Source: JAGNZR01 sp051652785 (GTDB lineage Bacteria; Fusobacteriota; Fusobacteriia; Fusobacteriales; Fusobacteriaceae). From it: a stretch of 64,000 nucleotides of DNA. Shown in pieces: positions 51,504 through 61,554 of this stretch; the stretch's first letter is position 1, and each line of letters begins with the position of its first letter. Location: the NCBI GenBank assembly GCA_051652785.1, contig JBOFUX010000026.1, positions 1 to 64,000 on the forward strand, in the 5' to 3' direction. The position numbers and the translations under genes are program-made. A model generated the notes under the pieces. That model was not told the DNA's origin. It ran no database searches and saw nothing but the letters and a program-made list of their open reading frames with translations.

Positions 51504-53549
51504 ATGTCAAAAAAAACAATAGAATTTGAAGAGATAAAAAAAATAATAGAAGAAGTAGAAATACATAATTATAATTATTATATTAAAAATGAAAGTTTAA
51601 TATCTGATGTTGAATATGATAAATTAGTTAAAAAAATTGAAGAGTTTGAAAAAAAAAATCCAGAATATAAAGAAAAAATAACTATTACAAATAAAATCGG
51701 TAGTGAAATAAAAGATACAAAATTTAAAAAAGTTGAACATAAAAAACCTATGTTGAGTTTGGATAATTCCTATGATACTGAGGATATAAAAATATTTATA
51801 GAAAAAATAGAAAAAGCTGTAAATAAAGATTTATACCCTTTTTCGTATGATTTAGAATTGAAATTAGATGGTCTTTCAATTAGTATTATTTATGAAAATG
51901 GAAAGTTAATACAGGGAATAACTCGCGGAGATGGAAAAATAGGAGAGGATGTCACAGACAACATTTATATGATTAAATCTATTCCTAAATATTTAAAAGA
52001 AAGAATTTCTATGGAAATTAGAGGAGAGATAATTTTGCCTCTTTCTAGATTTAATAAAATAAACAAGGAAAGATTAGAAAAAGGTGAAGAGGTATTTGCA
52101 AATCCAAGAAATGCGGCAGCTGGAACATTGAGACAATTGGATTCCAAAATAGTTGAAGAGAGAGAATTAGATGCCTATTTTTATTTTTTAATTGATTCAA
52201 ATAAATATAAATTTAATGGAAAAGAGATAAAAACTCATAGAGAAAGTTTAAAATATATAGAAATGTTGGGAATAAAAACTACAGGAATTTGTGAAAATTT
52301 AAAAAATATATCTGAATTAGAAAAAAGGATAGAATATTGGAATAAAAATAAAGAAAACTTAGATTATGAAACTGATGGTCTCGTAATAAAAGTAGATGAC
52401 ATCGCTATCTGGGAAGAAATAGGAGAAAAATCTAAATCACCAAGATGGGCAATCGCCTATAAATTTCCAGCAAAACAAACTACAACAAAATTACTAGGGA
52501 TAACTTGGCAGGTTGGAAGGACTGGAAAAGTAACACCTGTGGCAGAATTAGAAGAAGTAAATCTTTCAGGAAGTAGTGTAAAAAGAGCTAGTTTACATAA
52601 TTATGATGAAATATTGAGAAAGGATATAAGAATAGGTGATACTGTTTTTGTGGAAAAAGCAGCAGAAATAATTCCACAAATAGTAAAAGTAGTAAAAGAG
52701 GTTAGGACAGGTGAAGAGATTAAAATTACTAAACCAGAATTTTGTCCATCATGTAAGAGTAAACTTGTAAAAGAAGAAAAAAATGTAGATTTTAAATGCT
52801 TAAATTTGAATTGTCCTGAAAAAATTAAAAGTGGGATTGAATACTTTGTTTCAAGAAATGGAATGAACATTTTAGGTTTTGGTGAGAAAATAATTGATAA
52901 ATTTATTGAAAAAGGATTTTTAAATGATATTTCTGATATTTACAAACTCCATTTCCATAAAGAAGAATTAGAATTAATAGAAAAAATGGGAAAAAAAAGT
53001 ATAGAGAAACTTTTGAGTAATATAGAAAAAAGTAAAAAAAACGACTATGAGAAATCTTTATATTCATTGGGAATTCCTTATATAGGAAAAGTAGTTGCAA
53101 AAATATTGGCAGAACATTCAAAAGATATAGAGAGCTTAATGGAGACAGCGAGAGAAAAATTTCTAGAAATAGAAGGAATAGGAGAAAAAGGTGCAAATGC
53201 TATCTTTGAATTTTTAAATAATAATAAAAATATAGAGATAATAAAAAAATTACAAAAAAATGGTGTAAATTTTAAAAATAAAGAAAAACAAGAAGCTAGT
53301 AAGAATTATAAGATTGAATTTATAGATAAAACATTTTTATTTACTGGTAAATTAAATGTCTTATCTAGAATAAAAGCTGAAGAGATAGTGAAAAAATTAG
53401 GTGGAATAATAAGTAGTGGAATAAATAAAAAATTAAATTATTTAGTTGTCGGGGAAGATGCCGGAAGTAAATTAGAAAAATCAAAAAAAATTGAAACAAT
53501 AAAAATAATGACAGAAGAAGAATTTCTATTAATGATAAGTGAAAAATAA
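51504..53549 (+). CDS. ligA: NAD-dependent DNA ligase LigA
   Basis: A 681-residue ligase that seals nicks in replication and repair. The adenylated lysine is Lys120 (ELKLDGLS). The OB fold, a four-cysteine zinc finger (CPSCKSKL, then FKCLNLNCP near 410-435), helix-hairpin-helix repeats and a C-terminal BRCT domain (about 605-680) follow in the usual order. An AAGGAAGG ribosome site precedes the ATG. Confidence 0.97.
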   Translation: MSKKTIEFEEIKKIIEEVEIHNYNYYIKNESLISDVEYDKLVKKIEEFEKKNPEYKEKITITNKIGSEIKDTKFKKVEHKKPMLSLDNSYDTEDIKIFIEKIEKAVNKDLYPFSYDLELKLDGLSISIIYENGKLIQGITRGDGKIGEDVTDNIYMIKSIPKYLKERISMEIRGEIILPLSRFNKINKERLEKGEEVFANPRNAAAGTLRQLDSKIVEERELDAYFYFLIDSNKYKFNGKEIKTHRESLKYIEMLGIKTTGICENLKNISELEKRIEYWNKNKENLDYETDGLVIKVDDIAIWEEIGEKSKSPRWAIAYKFPAKQTTTKLLGITWQVGRTGKVTPVAELEEVNLSGSSVKRASLHNYDEILRKDIRIGDTVFVEKAAEIIPQIVKVVKEVRTGEEIKITKPEFCPSCKSKLVKEEKNVDFKCLNLNCPEKIKSGIEYFVSRNGMNILGFGEKIIDKFIEKGFLNDISDIYKLHFHKEELELIEKMGKKSIEKLLSNIEKSKKNDYEKSLYSLGIPYIGKVVAKILAEHSKDIESLMETAREKFLEIEGIGEKGANAIFEFLNNNKNIEIIKKLQKNGVNFKNKEKQEASKNYKIEFIDKTFLFTGKLNVLSRIKAEEIVKKLGGIISSGINKKLNYLVVGEDAGSKLEKSKKIETIKIMTEEEFLLMISEK

Positions 53550-53609
53550 ATATATGGAAAAAAATATATAATAAAAAATTAAGAAGTAAATATATTCATG
53601 GGAGTTAAT

Positions 53610-53638
53610 TTGACTAGATAATATATTTATGGTAGAAT
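53610..53638 (+). promoter_or_regulatory. secA promoter
   Basis: TTGACT (53610-53615), a 17-base spacer and TAGAAT (53633-53638), 53 bases before the secA start. Confidence 0.75.
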
Positions 53639-53690
53639 TATATTGAAATAAATAAACATAAAAATCACATTTTAAGAGAGGAATTAAAAA

Positions 53691-56312
53691 ATGATTCAAT
53701 CAATAATGAGAAAAATATTTGGAACAAAGAATGACAGAGAAATAAAAAGAATTCAATTAATAGTTGAAAAAATTAACACATTTGAACCTATATTTCAAAA
53801 ATATACTGACGAAGAGTTACAAAATAACACCGTTATATTTAGAGAAAGAGTATCTAAAGGAGAAAAATTAGATGATTTTTTACCAGAGGCATTTGCAACT
53901 GTAAGGGAAGCCTCAAAAAGAGTTTTAGGTTTGAGACATTATGATGTACAAATGATAGGTGGAATAGTTTTACACGAAGGAAAAATAACTGAGATGAAAA
54001 CAGGAGAAGGAAAAACTTTAGTTGCAACTTGCCCTGTTTATTTAAATGCATTAACAGGTGATGGGGTTCACCTAATAACTGTAAATGATTACTTAGCTAA
54101 AAGAGATAGAGATACAATGAACAAAATTTATAGCTTTTTAGGACTTACATCTGGTGTTATACTAAATAGTATTTCCACTGAAGAAAGAAAAGCCGCATAC
54201 AACTGTGATATTACTTATGGTACTAACTCAGAGTTTGGTTTTGATTATTTAAGAGATAATATGGTTGGACAATTAGAAGATAAAGTTCAAAGAAAACTTA
54301 ATTTTTGTATAGTAGATGAAGTAGATTCTATTTTAATAGATGAAGCAAGAACTCCACTGATAATTTCAGGAGCGGCAGCAGATGCCACAAAATGGTATAA
54401 AATATTTTTTCAAATAGTGTCTACATTAAAAAGAAGTTATAAAACAGAAGGAATAAAAGATATAAAATTAAAAAAAGAAATGAATATTCCCGATTCTGAT
54501 TGGGAAGATTACGAAGTAGATGAAAAAGCTAAAAATATTGTATTAACTAAAAAAGGGATAATAGCAGTAGAAAAAGCATTGAAAATAGAAAATCTTTATT
54601 CACCAGAATATGTAGAGTTAACTCATTATTTAAATCAAGCTTTAAAAGCTAAAGAGTTATTTAGAAGAGATACTGACTATTTAATAAAAGAAGAAAAAAT
54701 TCTTATAATAGATGAATTTACAGGTAGAGCCATGGACGGAAGAAGATATTCGGATGGGTTACATCAAGCTTTGGAAGCTAAAGAAGGGGTAAATATAGCA
54801 GGAGAAAATCAGACTTTGGCGAGTATAACACTTCAAAATTATTTTAGAATGTATAAAAAACTTGCAGGAATGACAGGTACAGCAGAAACAGAAGCTGCAG
54901 AATTTGTTCACATTTATAATTTAGATGTCGTTATAATTCCAACAAATTTACCTATTCAAAGAATAGATCAGGCAGATTTAGTTTTCAAATCTCAAGAAGA
55001 AAAAATAAATGCGATTATAGAAAAAATAATTGAATTATATGAGAAAGGACAGCCTGTATTAGTTGGAACAATATCGATTACAAGTTCAGAGGAATTATCA
55101 GATATTTTAAAAATTAAAAATATTCCTCATAATGTGCTAAATGCTAAGCAACATGATAGAGAAGCAGAAATTGTTTCTCAAGCTGGAAGATATAAAGCTG
55201 TTACTATTGCAACAAACATGGCAGGAAGAGGAACTGATATAATGTTGGGAGGTAACCCTGAATTTTTAGCTATTGAAGAAGTTGGGAGTTCAAATGAGAA
55301 ATTATATAAGGTAACCTATGAAAAATATAAAGAACAATGTTCTAAAGAAAAAGAACTGGTTAAATCTGCAGGAGGACTATTTATATTAGGAACAGAAAGA
55401 CATGAATCTAGAAGAATCGATAACCAATTGAGAGGAAGATCTGGAAGACAAGGAGATCAGGGAGAATCTTTATTCTATCTATCCCTTGAAGATGACTTAA
55501 TGAGACTTTTTGGTTCTGATAGAGTAGTAATGGTTATGGATAAATTGGGGCTTCCAAAAGGAGAACCGATAACTCATAGAATGATAAACAATGCTATCGC
55601 TAATGCACAGACAAAAATAGAATCAAGAAACTTTGGAATTAGAAAAAATCTTCTTGAATTTGATGATGTAATGAATCAACAGCGAACAGTTATTTATGAA
55701 AGTAGAAATGCTACATTAGAAAGTAAAAATTTAAGTGGAAGTGTTGAAAAAATGTTAAGAGGAACTGTGGAAAGTGCTATAATTTCAAGATTTGTAGGAG
55801 AAAATAAAGAACTTTGGGACATAGAGGGATTAGCTAATTATTTATATGAAAAATTTGAATTTGAAATTCCAGATTTAAATGACTATAAATCTCACACTAT
55901 TGGTGCTTATATAGAAAAAATTTCTTCAGAGCTTGTTTTTAAATATAAAGAAAAAGAAGCTAAATATGGGAATGAATTAATGAGAAGAATAGAGAAGTAT
56001 ATTCTTCTAGAAATTGTTGATTCAAGATGGCGAGAGCATTTGAAGAATTTAGATGCTCTAAGAGAAGGGATCTACCTTCGTTCTTATGGTCAAAAAGATC
56101 CTGTTATTGAGTATAAAATACTATCTGGGGAAATGTATGGAAGAATGATAGAGACGATAAAAGAAGAAACAACATCTTTCATATTTAAAGTTGTTATTAA
56201 AAATGAAAAAGATGAACACGTTCCTGAAAGAGAAACATTAGAAATGAACGATATTTGTAGTTGTGGAAGCAGAAAATTATATTCAAAATGTTGTGGCAGA
56301 AAATTGGTATAA
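53691..56312 (+). CDS. secA: Preprotein translocase ATPase SecA
   Basis: An 873-residue motor that drives proteins through SecYEG. Walker A is in MKTGEGKTLVA near residue 102, the DEAD-like motif is VDEVDSILIDEARTPL near 207, and helicase motif VI is in QLRGRSGRQGD. The C-terminal zinc motif CSCGSRKLYSKCCG is complete. Its stop lies 10 bases before the start of a lipoprotein gene. Confidence 0.97.
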   Translation: MIQSIMRKIFGTKNDREIKRIQLIVEKINTFEPIFQKYTDEELQNNTVIFRERVSKGEKLDDFLPEAFATVREASKRVLGLRHYDVQMIGGIVLHEGKITEMKTGEGKTLVATCPVYLNALTGDGVHLITVNDYLAKRDRDTMNKIYSFLGLTSGVILNSISTEERKAAYNCDITYGTNSEFGFDYLRDNMVGQLEDKVQRKLNFCIVDEVDSILIDEARTPLIISGAAADATKWYKIFFQIVSTLKRSYKTEGIKDIKLKKEMNIPDSDWEDYEVDEKAKNIVLTKKGIIAVEKALKIENLYSPEYVELTHYLNQALKAKELFRRDTDYLIKEEKILIIDEFTGRAMDGRRYSDGLHQALEAKEGVNIAGENQTLASITLQNYFRMYKKLAGMTGTAETEAAEFVHIYNLDVVIIPTNLPIQRIDQADLVFKSQEEKINAIIEKIIELYEKGQPVLVGTISITSSEELSDILKIKNIPHNVLNAKQHDREAEIVSQAGRYKAVTIATNMAGRGTDIMLGGNPEFLAIEEVGSSNEKLYKVTYEKYKEQCSKEKELVKSAGGLFILGTERHESRRIDNQLRGRSGRQGDQGESLFYLSLEDDLMRLFGSDRVVMVMDKLGLPKGEPITHRMINNAIANAQTKIESRNFGIRKNLLEFDDVMNQQRTVIYESRNATLESKNLSGSVEKMLRGTVESAIISRFVGENKELWDIEGLANYLYEKFEFEIPDLNDYKSHTIGAYIEKISSELVFKYKEKEAKYGNELMRRIEKYILLEIVDSRWREHLKNLDALREGIYLRSYGQKDPVIEYKILSGEMYGRMIETIKEETTSFIFKVVIKNEKDEHVPERETLEMNDICSCGSRKLYSKCCGRKLV

Positions 56313-56322
56313 GGAGAAGGAA

Positions 56323-57057
56323 ATGAAAAAAATATTAAACATATTCGTGATATTAGCCTTAGTTATATTTGTAGGGTGTTCTTCACTATTTAATAAAAAT
56401 TCGAAAGAAGAAAAGAAGTTTACAAAAGAAGATGTAAAAGTTTGGAACATAACATTGGAAAATTCAATTATAGAAAATGCCTCTATGCCTGAATGGTATG
56501 GAGAAGAAAATCCAATATTTTATTTAAGAAAAACAGGGAAAATGTCAGAAAAGGATTTTTTATTTTTAACTTCACTTGAAAAAAAAGAAATTACAGATGA
56601 AGATATAGAAAATTTTAATGATTTGGTAAAAAAATATAATAAAAAAATCTCTAGAAAGTTTTTCTTAAAAGATGAGAACATAAAGTATGGAAAAGGATTA
56701 GTTGAAAAAATGGTAAGTGAGTCATATCAAAGAATGAGTAATCCTTCAAATCATATATTTAATGAGGTTGCAACTGAAAAAGAATGGAAAAAAATAGTAG
56801 AATTATCTAAAAAACAAGATTTAACAGAAGATGATACTAAAAAATTAAGAAAAATTTTGAATAAATTTATAAAAAGAGAAGAATTTTTTGATAGTAAAAG
56901 TTGGTATAATAAAGAAGTATCAGAAAGAACAACTAATATAGTGGGAATATTTACTAAAGAAACAAAAACTAATATTGAAAAAAATAACGTTAATGCAAAG
57001 GCTCTATATATAGCTTATGAAGAGTATTTTTCAAAAATGGAGAGATGGGACAATTAA
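56323..57057 (+). CDS. Unknown lipoprotein downstream of secA
   Basis: A 244-residue protein with a lipoprotein signal (KKILNIFVILALVIFVGCSS, lipid cysteine near residue 19). The mature part is lysine/glutamate-rich and mostly helical, without a motif I know. The frame runs back to 56263 inside secA, but AAGGAGAAGG before the ATG at 56323 and the signal peptide fix the start. Close coupling to secA hints at an envelope role, otherwise unknown. Confidence 0.75.
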   Translation: MKKILNIFVILALVIFVGCSSLFNKNSKEEKKFTKEDVKVWNITLENSIIENASMPEWYGEENPIFYLRKTGKMSEKDFLFLTSLEKKEITDEDIENFNDLVKKYNKKISRKFFLKDENIKYGKGLVEKMVSESYQRMSNPSNHIFNEVATEKEWKKIVELSKKQDLTEDDTKKLRKILNKFIKREEFFDSKSWYNKEVSERTTNIVGIFTKETKTNIEKNNVNAKALYIAYEEYFSKMERWDN

Positions 57058-57072
57058 TAGTTTTAAATTAAG

Positions 57073-57100
57073 TATGGTACTTGTTTAAGCAGGTACCATA
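57073..57100 (+). terminator. Hairpin after the secA-lipoprotein operon
   Basis: TATGGTACTTG pairs with CAGGTACCATA (one G-U pair) around a six-base loop, extended by AT pairs. The tail is T-rich but broken by A, so it is a moderate terminator at best. Confidence 0.55.
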
Positions 57101-57132
57101 TTAAATTTTAAAATTAAATAGGAGATATAAAT

Positions 57133-58179
57133 ATGGAAAAAGGTATTTGTCCAATTTGTGGTGAAGAAAATAAATGTCATATAGTTTTAGGAGAAGACCC
57201 TAATAGTTGTTGGTGCATGATACTTCCTATTGAAAGAGATATATTAGAACGTATCCCTAAAAAAATGAGAGATGTGTCCTGTATTTGTGAAAAGTGTAAT
57301 TTAAGCTATAATAAAGAAAAAAAAATATGCAAAAAATATGACTTACATTCTCACACAACAGCATCTGATGGGAGCTATACTCCTAGCGAGTTAGTAATAA
57401 GAGCAAAAAAAAATGCTCTTAAAGGAATAGCAATAACAGATCACGACACTATCTATGGTTTAAAAGAAGGAAAAGAAAAAGCTGAAGAAATAGGAATAGA
57501 ATTTATAAATGGAATAGAACTATCTACTAATATAATGGGGAGAGATGTCCATATATTAGGTTATTTTTTAAATTTGAAAGATAATTTATTTTTAGAAAGT
57601 CTTGAAAAATTAAAGAAATTAAGAGAAGAAAGAAATACAAGAATTATAAATAAATTAGAAAAATATAAAATTTATATAACAGAAAAAGAGCTAAAAGAAG
57701 AGGCGAAAGGTCCTATAATTAGCAGACTTCACATAGCAAACCTTTTAATAAATAAAGGATATGTTTATTCTAAAAATGAAGCCTTTATTAATTATTTAGG
57801 AAAAACAGGAGTTGCTTATGAAGAAAAAGAAAATTTTACACCTCATATGGCAGTAGAAATATTAAAAAAAAATGGTGCTTTTGTTTCTCTTGCTCACCCT
57901 AAATTTTTTTCTTCTAAAATGTTGGAACTAGAAACATTAGTGAAAGAGCTAAAAATACTAGGTTTAGATGGAATAGAAATAGAATATCCAAATTTTACTA
58001 AAATGGAAAAAAATATGTATAAAGAATTAGCTGATAAATACGACTTAAAGATAACAGGGGGCTCAGATTTTCATGGGATAAATAGAGATGGAATAAATTT
58101 AGGATGTGAGGGTTTAACTTATTCAGAATTTTTAGATATACAAAACATAGAAAACGAGATACTTAGGAGGAAAAAATGA
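57133..58179 (+). CDS. CWC zinc-ribbon fused to PHP-domain phosphoesterase
   Basis: A 348-residue two-part protein. Residues 6-55 match the small cysteine-rich CWC domain: C6PIC9G, C15, C26-W-C28, LERIPKKM, then C50-I-C52 and C55. Residues 69-345 are a PHP domain with metal ligands in DLHSHTTASDG (His72, His74), ITDHDT, GIELST, LAHP and GGSDFHG. The PHP part resembles the YciV/TrpH group, which hydrolyses nucleoside 3',5'-bisphosphates or short RNA. A CWC domain joined to PHP is unusual to me. The stop overlaps the hldD start by four bases. Confidence 0.85.
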   Translation: MEKGICPICGEENKCHIVLGEDPNSCWCMILPIERDILERIPKKMRDVSCICEKCNLSYNKEKKICKKYDLHSHTTASDGSYTPSELVIRAKKNALKGIAITDHDTIYGLKEGKEKAEEIGIEFINGIELSTNIMGRDVHILGYFLNLKDNLFLESLEKLKKLREERNTRIINKLEKYKIYITEKELKEEAKGPIISRLHIANLLINKGYVYSKNEAFINYLGKTGVAYEEKENFTPHMAVEILKKNGAFVSLAHPKFFSSKMLELETLVKELKILGLDGIEIEYPNFTKMEKNMYKELADKYDLKITGGSDFHGINRDGINLGCEGLTYSEFLDIQNIENEILRRKK

Positions 58180-59168
58180 TAATTGTGACAGGAGCTGCAG
58201 GATTTATAGGAAGTACATTTATTTGGAAATTAAATACAATGGGAATAAAGGATATTATTGCTGTTGATAAAATGAGAAATGGAGAAAAATGGTTAAACTT
58301 AAGAAAAAGAGAATATAGTGATTGGGTTGATAAAGATGAGTTGTTCTCATGGCTAGCTTGTAATGAAAATGCTAAAAAAATAACTGGAGTTGTTCATGTG
58401 GGGGCTTGTTCTGCTACTACAGAAACAGATGGAGATTTTTTGATGAATAACAACTATGATTATACAAAAAAGTTATGGAATTTTTGTGCAGAAAATAATA
58501 TTAATTTTGTTTATGCATCATCAGCAGCGACTTATGGACTTGGAGAATTAGGTTATAATGATGAAATGACAGAGGAAGAATTTCAAAAATTAATGCCTTT
58601 AAATAAATATGGATATTCAAAAAAATATTTTGATGATTGGGCTTTTAAACAAGAAAAAAAACCTAAACAGTGGCAGGGAATAAAATATTTTAATGTATAC
58701 GGACCTCAAGAATATCATAAAGAGAGAATGGCTTCTATGGTGTTTCATACATATAATCAATTCAATGAATCAGGCAAGGTAAAGTTATTTAAATCTCATA
58801 AAAAAGAATATAAAGATGGAGAACAACTAAGAGATTTTATCTATATTAAAGATGTTTTAGATGTAATGTATTATTTTTTAATGGAAAAAGTAGAATCAGG
58901 AGTTTATAATTTGGGAACAGGAAAAGCTAGAAGTTTTTATGATTTATCTTTAACTACAATGAGAGCAATAAAATCTGATGTAAAAGGTGAAGATGTAATA
59001 GAATTTATTCCTATGCCAGAGGATTTAAGAGGAAGGTATCAATATTTTACTGAGGCTTCTATGAATAAATTAAAAAAATCAGGTTATAAAAAAGAGTTTT
59101 ATACATTAGAAGAGGGAATAAAAGATTATGTGGAAAATTATCTTTCTAAAGAAGATCCTTACTTATAA
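58176..59168 (+). CDS. hldD: ADP-L-glycero-D-manno-heptose 6-epimerase
   Basis: A 330-residue short-chain dehydrogenase that makes the heptose precursor of lipopolysaccharide inner core. The NADP fold starts GAAGFIGSTF. The catalytic Tyr and Lys lie in YGYSKKYFD near residues 144-152, and the family markers HVGACSATTETD and YFNVYGPQEYHKERMAS are clear. Its presence implies an outer membrane. It is translationally coupled to the preceding PHP gene. Confidence 0.95.
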   Translation: MIIVTGAAGFIGSTFIWKLNTMGIKDIIAVDKMRNGEKWLNLRKREYSDWVDKDELFSWLACNENAKKITGVVHVGACSATTETDGDFLMNNNYDYTKKLWNFCAENNINFVYASSAATYGLGELGYNDEMTEEEFQKLMPLNKYGYSKKYFDDWAFKQEKKPKQWQGIKYFNVYGPQEYHKERMASMVFHTYNQFNESGKVKLFKSHKKEYKDGEQLRDFIYIKDVLDVMYYFLMEKVESGVYNLGTGKARSFYDLSLTTMRAIKSDVKGEDVIEFIPMPEDLRGRYQYFTEASMNKLKKSGYKKEFYTLEEGIKDYVENYLSKEDPYL

Positions 59169-59191
59169 ATAAAATAATTGGAGAATTATAA

Positions 59192-60007
59192 ATGATGGAA
59201 TTTATTGAAATTATTATCCTTTCCATAGTGGAAGGAATAACAGAATTTATACCTATTAGTAGTACAGGTCATATGATACTTGTAAAAAAACTTTTGGCTT
59301 ATTTTATGCTATCAAGTGAGCTAAATAAGAACTTTATGGATACTTTTTTAATAGTAGTACAATTTGGAGCTATTCTAGCAGTAATAATTTGTTTTTGGAA
59401 GGATATTAATCCTTTTATAAAAGATAAAACTATTTTTAAAGAAAGAATATCTTTGTGGAGTAAAATAATTGTGGGAGTTATTCCAGCAGGAATAATAGGG
59501 GTTTTAGCTGATGATTATATTTCAGAAGTATTCATGGATAATATTACAATTATAGCAGGAACACTTATATTTTACGGGGTAATATTAATATTTATAGAAA
59601 AAAGAATAACAAAAAAAGCAGAAATAACAAATTTTACACAATTAACGTATAAAGTAGCGGTTATAATTGGTTTTTTTCAATGTTTGGCAATGATTCCCGG
59701 GACATCTCGTTCTGGTGCAACTATAATAGGAGCGTTACTGTTTGGGCTTTCAAGGTCAGTAGCAGCAGAATTTTCATTTTTTTTAGCAATTCCAACAATG
59801 GCAGGGGCAACGCTCTTAAAACTACTAAAAAATGGCTTGAATTTTACTAACTATGAGTGGATACTGATGTTTGTAGGAACACTTATCTCTTTTATAGTTG
59901 CTTATATTGTAATTAAATGGTTTATGTCGTATATAAAATCTAAAGATTTTGTTTTCTTTGGTATTTATAGAGTTATATTAGGTGTTATAGTTTTACTTTT
60001 AATATAA
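59192..60007 (+). CDS. uppP: Undecaprenyl-diphosphate phosphatase
   Basis: A 271-residue BacA-type membrane enzyme that regenerates the lipid carrier for peptidoglycan and O-antigen. The two active-site segments are EGITEFIPISSTGHM near residue 13 and PGTSRSGATIIGALL near 170. There are about eight membrane segments. Two adjacent ATG codons (59192 and 59195) are possible starts. It follows hldD by 23 bases. Confidence 0.95.
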   Translation: MMEFIEIIILSIVEGITEFIPISSTGHMILVKKLLAYFMLSSELNKNFMDTFLIVVQFGAILAVIICFWKDINPFIKDKTIFKERISLWSKIIVGVIPAGIIGVLADDYISEVFMDNITIIAGTLIFYGVILIFIEKRITKKAEITNFTQLTYKVAVIIGFFQCLAMIPGTSRSGATIIGALLFGLSRSVAAEFSFFLAIPTMAGATLLKLLKNGLNFTNYEWILMFVGTLISFIVAYIVIKWFMSYIKSKDFVFFGIYRVILGVIVLLLI

Positions 60008-60014
60008 AAAATAT

Positions 60015-60054
60015 AATATTCCCATATCTTTCTTAAAGAGAGTATGGGAATATT
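60015..60054 (+). terminator. uppP terminator
   Basis: AATATTCCCATA and TATGGGAATATT form a perfect 12-bp stem, extended inward by CTTTC/GAGAG pairing. The tail is AT-rich. Confidence 0.7.
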
Positions 60055-60115
60055 TATAATATAGAATTTATGTACTAAGTAATAATTAAATATAAAAATT
60101 GAAAGGTGGATAATA

Positions 60116-61513
60116 TTGATCATTTCAAATGTAGAAATAGCGGAAAATAGTATAAAAGAATTTGTAAGGGTTTTAATTCCAGAAATAATAGATATAGATA
60201 TAGAAGTAAATTTTAAAAATGAGAGCAAATATATAATACTAGAATTAAAAGTAAAGGGAAAAACAGCAGTTTTTTCTTATGAAAATCTTGAAGATAAAAT
60301 AGAAGATCTAAAAATAATATTTTTGAAAACATCTCTCTTATCTCTTTTTGAAAAAATATATCCATGGGGAGGTTTAATAGGTGTTAGACCTACAAAAGTT
60401 GTAAAAAGACTTTTAATTTGTGGATATTCTTATGATAAAATAGATGAAATTTTAGAAAACTTATATTTAGTATCTAAGGAAAAAAGAGAACTATTAGTTT
60501 CTGTTTATAAAAAGGAAATAGAAATTTTAAATGAAAAAGCTTATAGTATCTATATAGGAATACCATTTTGTCCAACAAAATGTAGTTATTGTTCATTTGC
60601 TTCTTTTGAAATTGGTAGTCCTGTGGGAGAAAGATTTTATAAAAAATTTGTACTTACACTTTTAGAAGAGATCAAACTTACAGGGGAATTAATAAAGAAG
60701 AATAACAGTAAAATTGAATCTATTTATATTGGTGGTGGAACTCCTAGTATACTAACAGAGGACGATTTAGAAAAAGTATTAAAAAATATAGATATATATA
60801 TTGATAAAAGTAATTTAAAAGAGTTTACTTTTGAAGCAGGAAGAGAAGATAGTATCACAGATAGAAAGTTAGAAATAGCTAAAAAATACGGAATAGACAG
60901 AGTAAGTTTAAATCCTCAAACATTTAACTTAGAAGTTTTAAAAAAATTAAATAGAAATTTTGATAAAAAAAATTTTGATAGATGCTATAATAAAATGAAA
61001 GAATTAGGTTTTATCATTAATATGGATTTAATATTAGGGCTTCCAGATGAAAGTGAAAAAGAGATACTTTATACATTGGAAACTATAAAAAATTATGATA
61101 TTGAAAATTTAACAATTCATAGCTTAGCACTAAAAAAAGCTTCAGTTTTATTTAAAAATTTAAATAGGAAAGTAAATAATTTAAATAGAGAGAAAGTAGA
61201 AGCTAAAGTTAGAGAAGTGTTAAAAGAGAAAAAAATGGAACCATATTATTTGTATCGACAAAAGAATAGTGCTGATTGGGGAGAAAATATTGGATATTCT
61301 AAACTAGGATTTGAATCTATTTTTAATGTCGAAATGATAGAAGAAAATCAATCAACTATAGGTCTTGGTGGAGGAGCGATAACAAAAAAAATAATAAAAA
61401 TAAATCATGAAAGAGATAATATAATAAGAGTAATAAATCCAAAAGAACCTGCAACATACATAAGAGAAATGAAAGAACGGTTTTTGGAAAAAATAAAACT
61501 TTTTTCTGAGTAA
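60116..61513 (+). CDS. hemZ: HemZ-type coproporphyrinogen dehydrogenase (radical SAM)
   Basis: A 465-residue radical SAM protein. The N-terminal 145 residues are specific to the HemZ branch (YPWGGLIGVRPTKVVKRLL). The cluster cysteines are Cys152, Cys156 and Cys159 (PFCPTKCSYCSFAS), followed by SIYIGGGTPSILT. The HemN-like C-terminus includes YYLYRQKNSADWGENIGY. It may decarboxylate coproporphyrinogen III without oxygen, but no other haem gene is in the window and some family members are haem chaperones. It starts at TTG with AAAGGTGG upstream. Confidence 0.85.
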   Translation: MIISNVEIAENSIKEFVRVLIPEIIDIDIEVNFKNESKYIILELKVKGKTAVFSYENLEDKIEDLKIIFLKTSLLSLFEKIYPWGGLIGVRPTKVVKRLLICGYSYDKIDEILENLYLVSKEKRELLVSVYKKEIEILNEKAYSIYIGIPFCPTKCSYCSFASFEIGSPVGERFYKKFVLTLLEEIKLTGELIKKNNSKIESIYIGGGTPSILTEDDLEKVLKNIDIYIDKSNLKEFTFEAGREDSITDRKLEIAKKYGIDRVSLNPQTFNLEVLKKLNRNFDKKNFDRCYNKMKELGFIINMDLILGLPDESEKEILYTLETIKNYDIENLTIHSLALKKASVLFKNLNRKVNNLNREKVEAKVREVLKEKKMEPYYLYRQKNSADWGENIGYSKLGFESIFNVEMIEENQSTIGLGGGAITKKIIKINHERDNIIRVINPKEPATYIREMKERFLEKIKLFSE

Positions 61514-61554
61514 TTATTTATAATAATATTATTTAAAAGATTAAAGAGGGGCTT

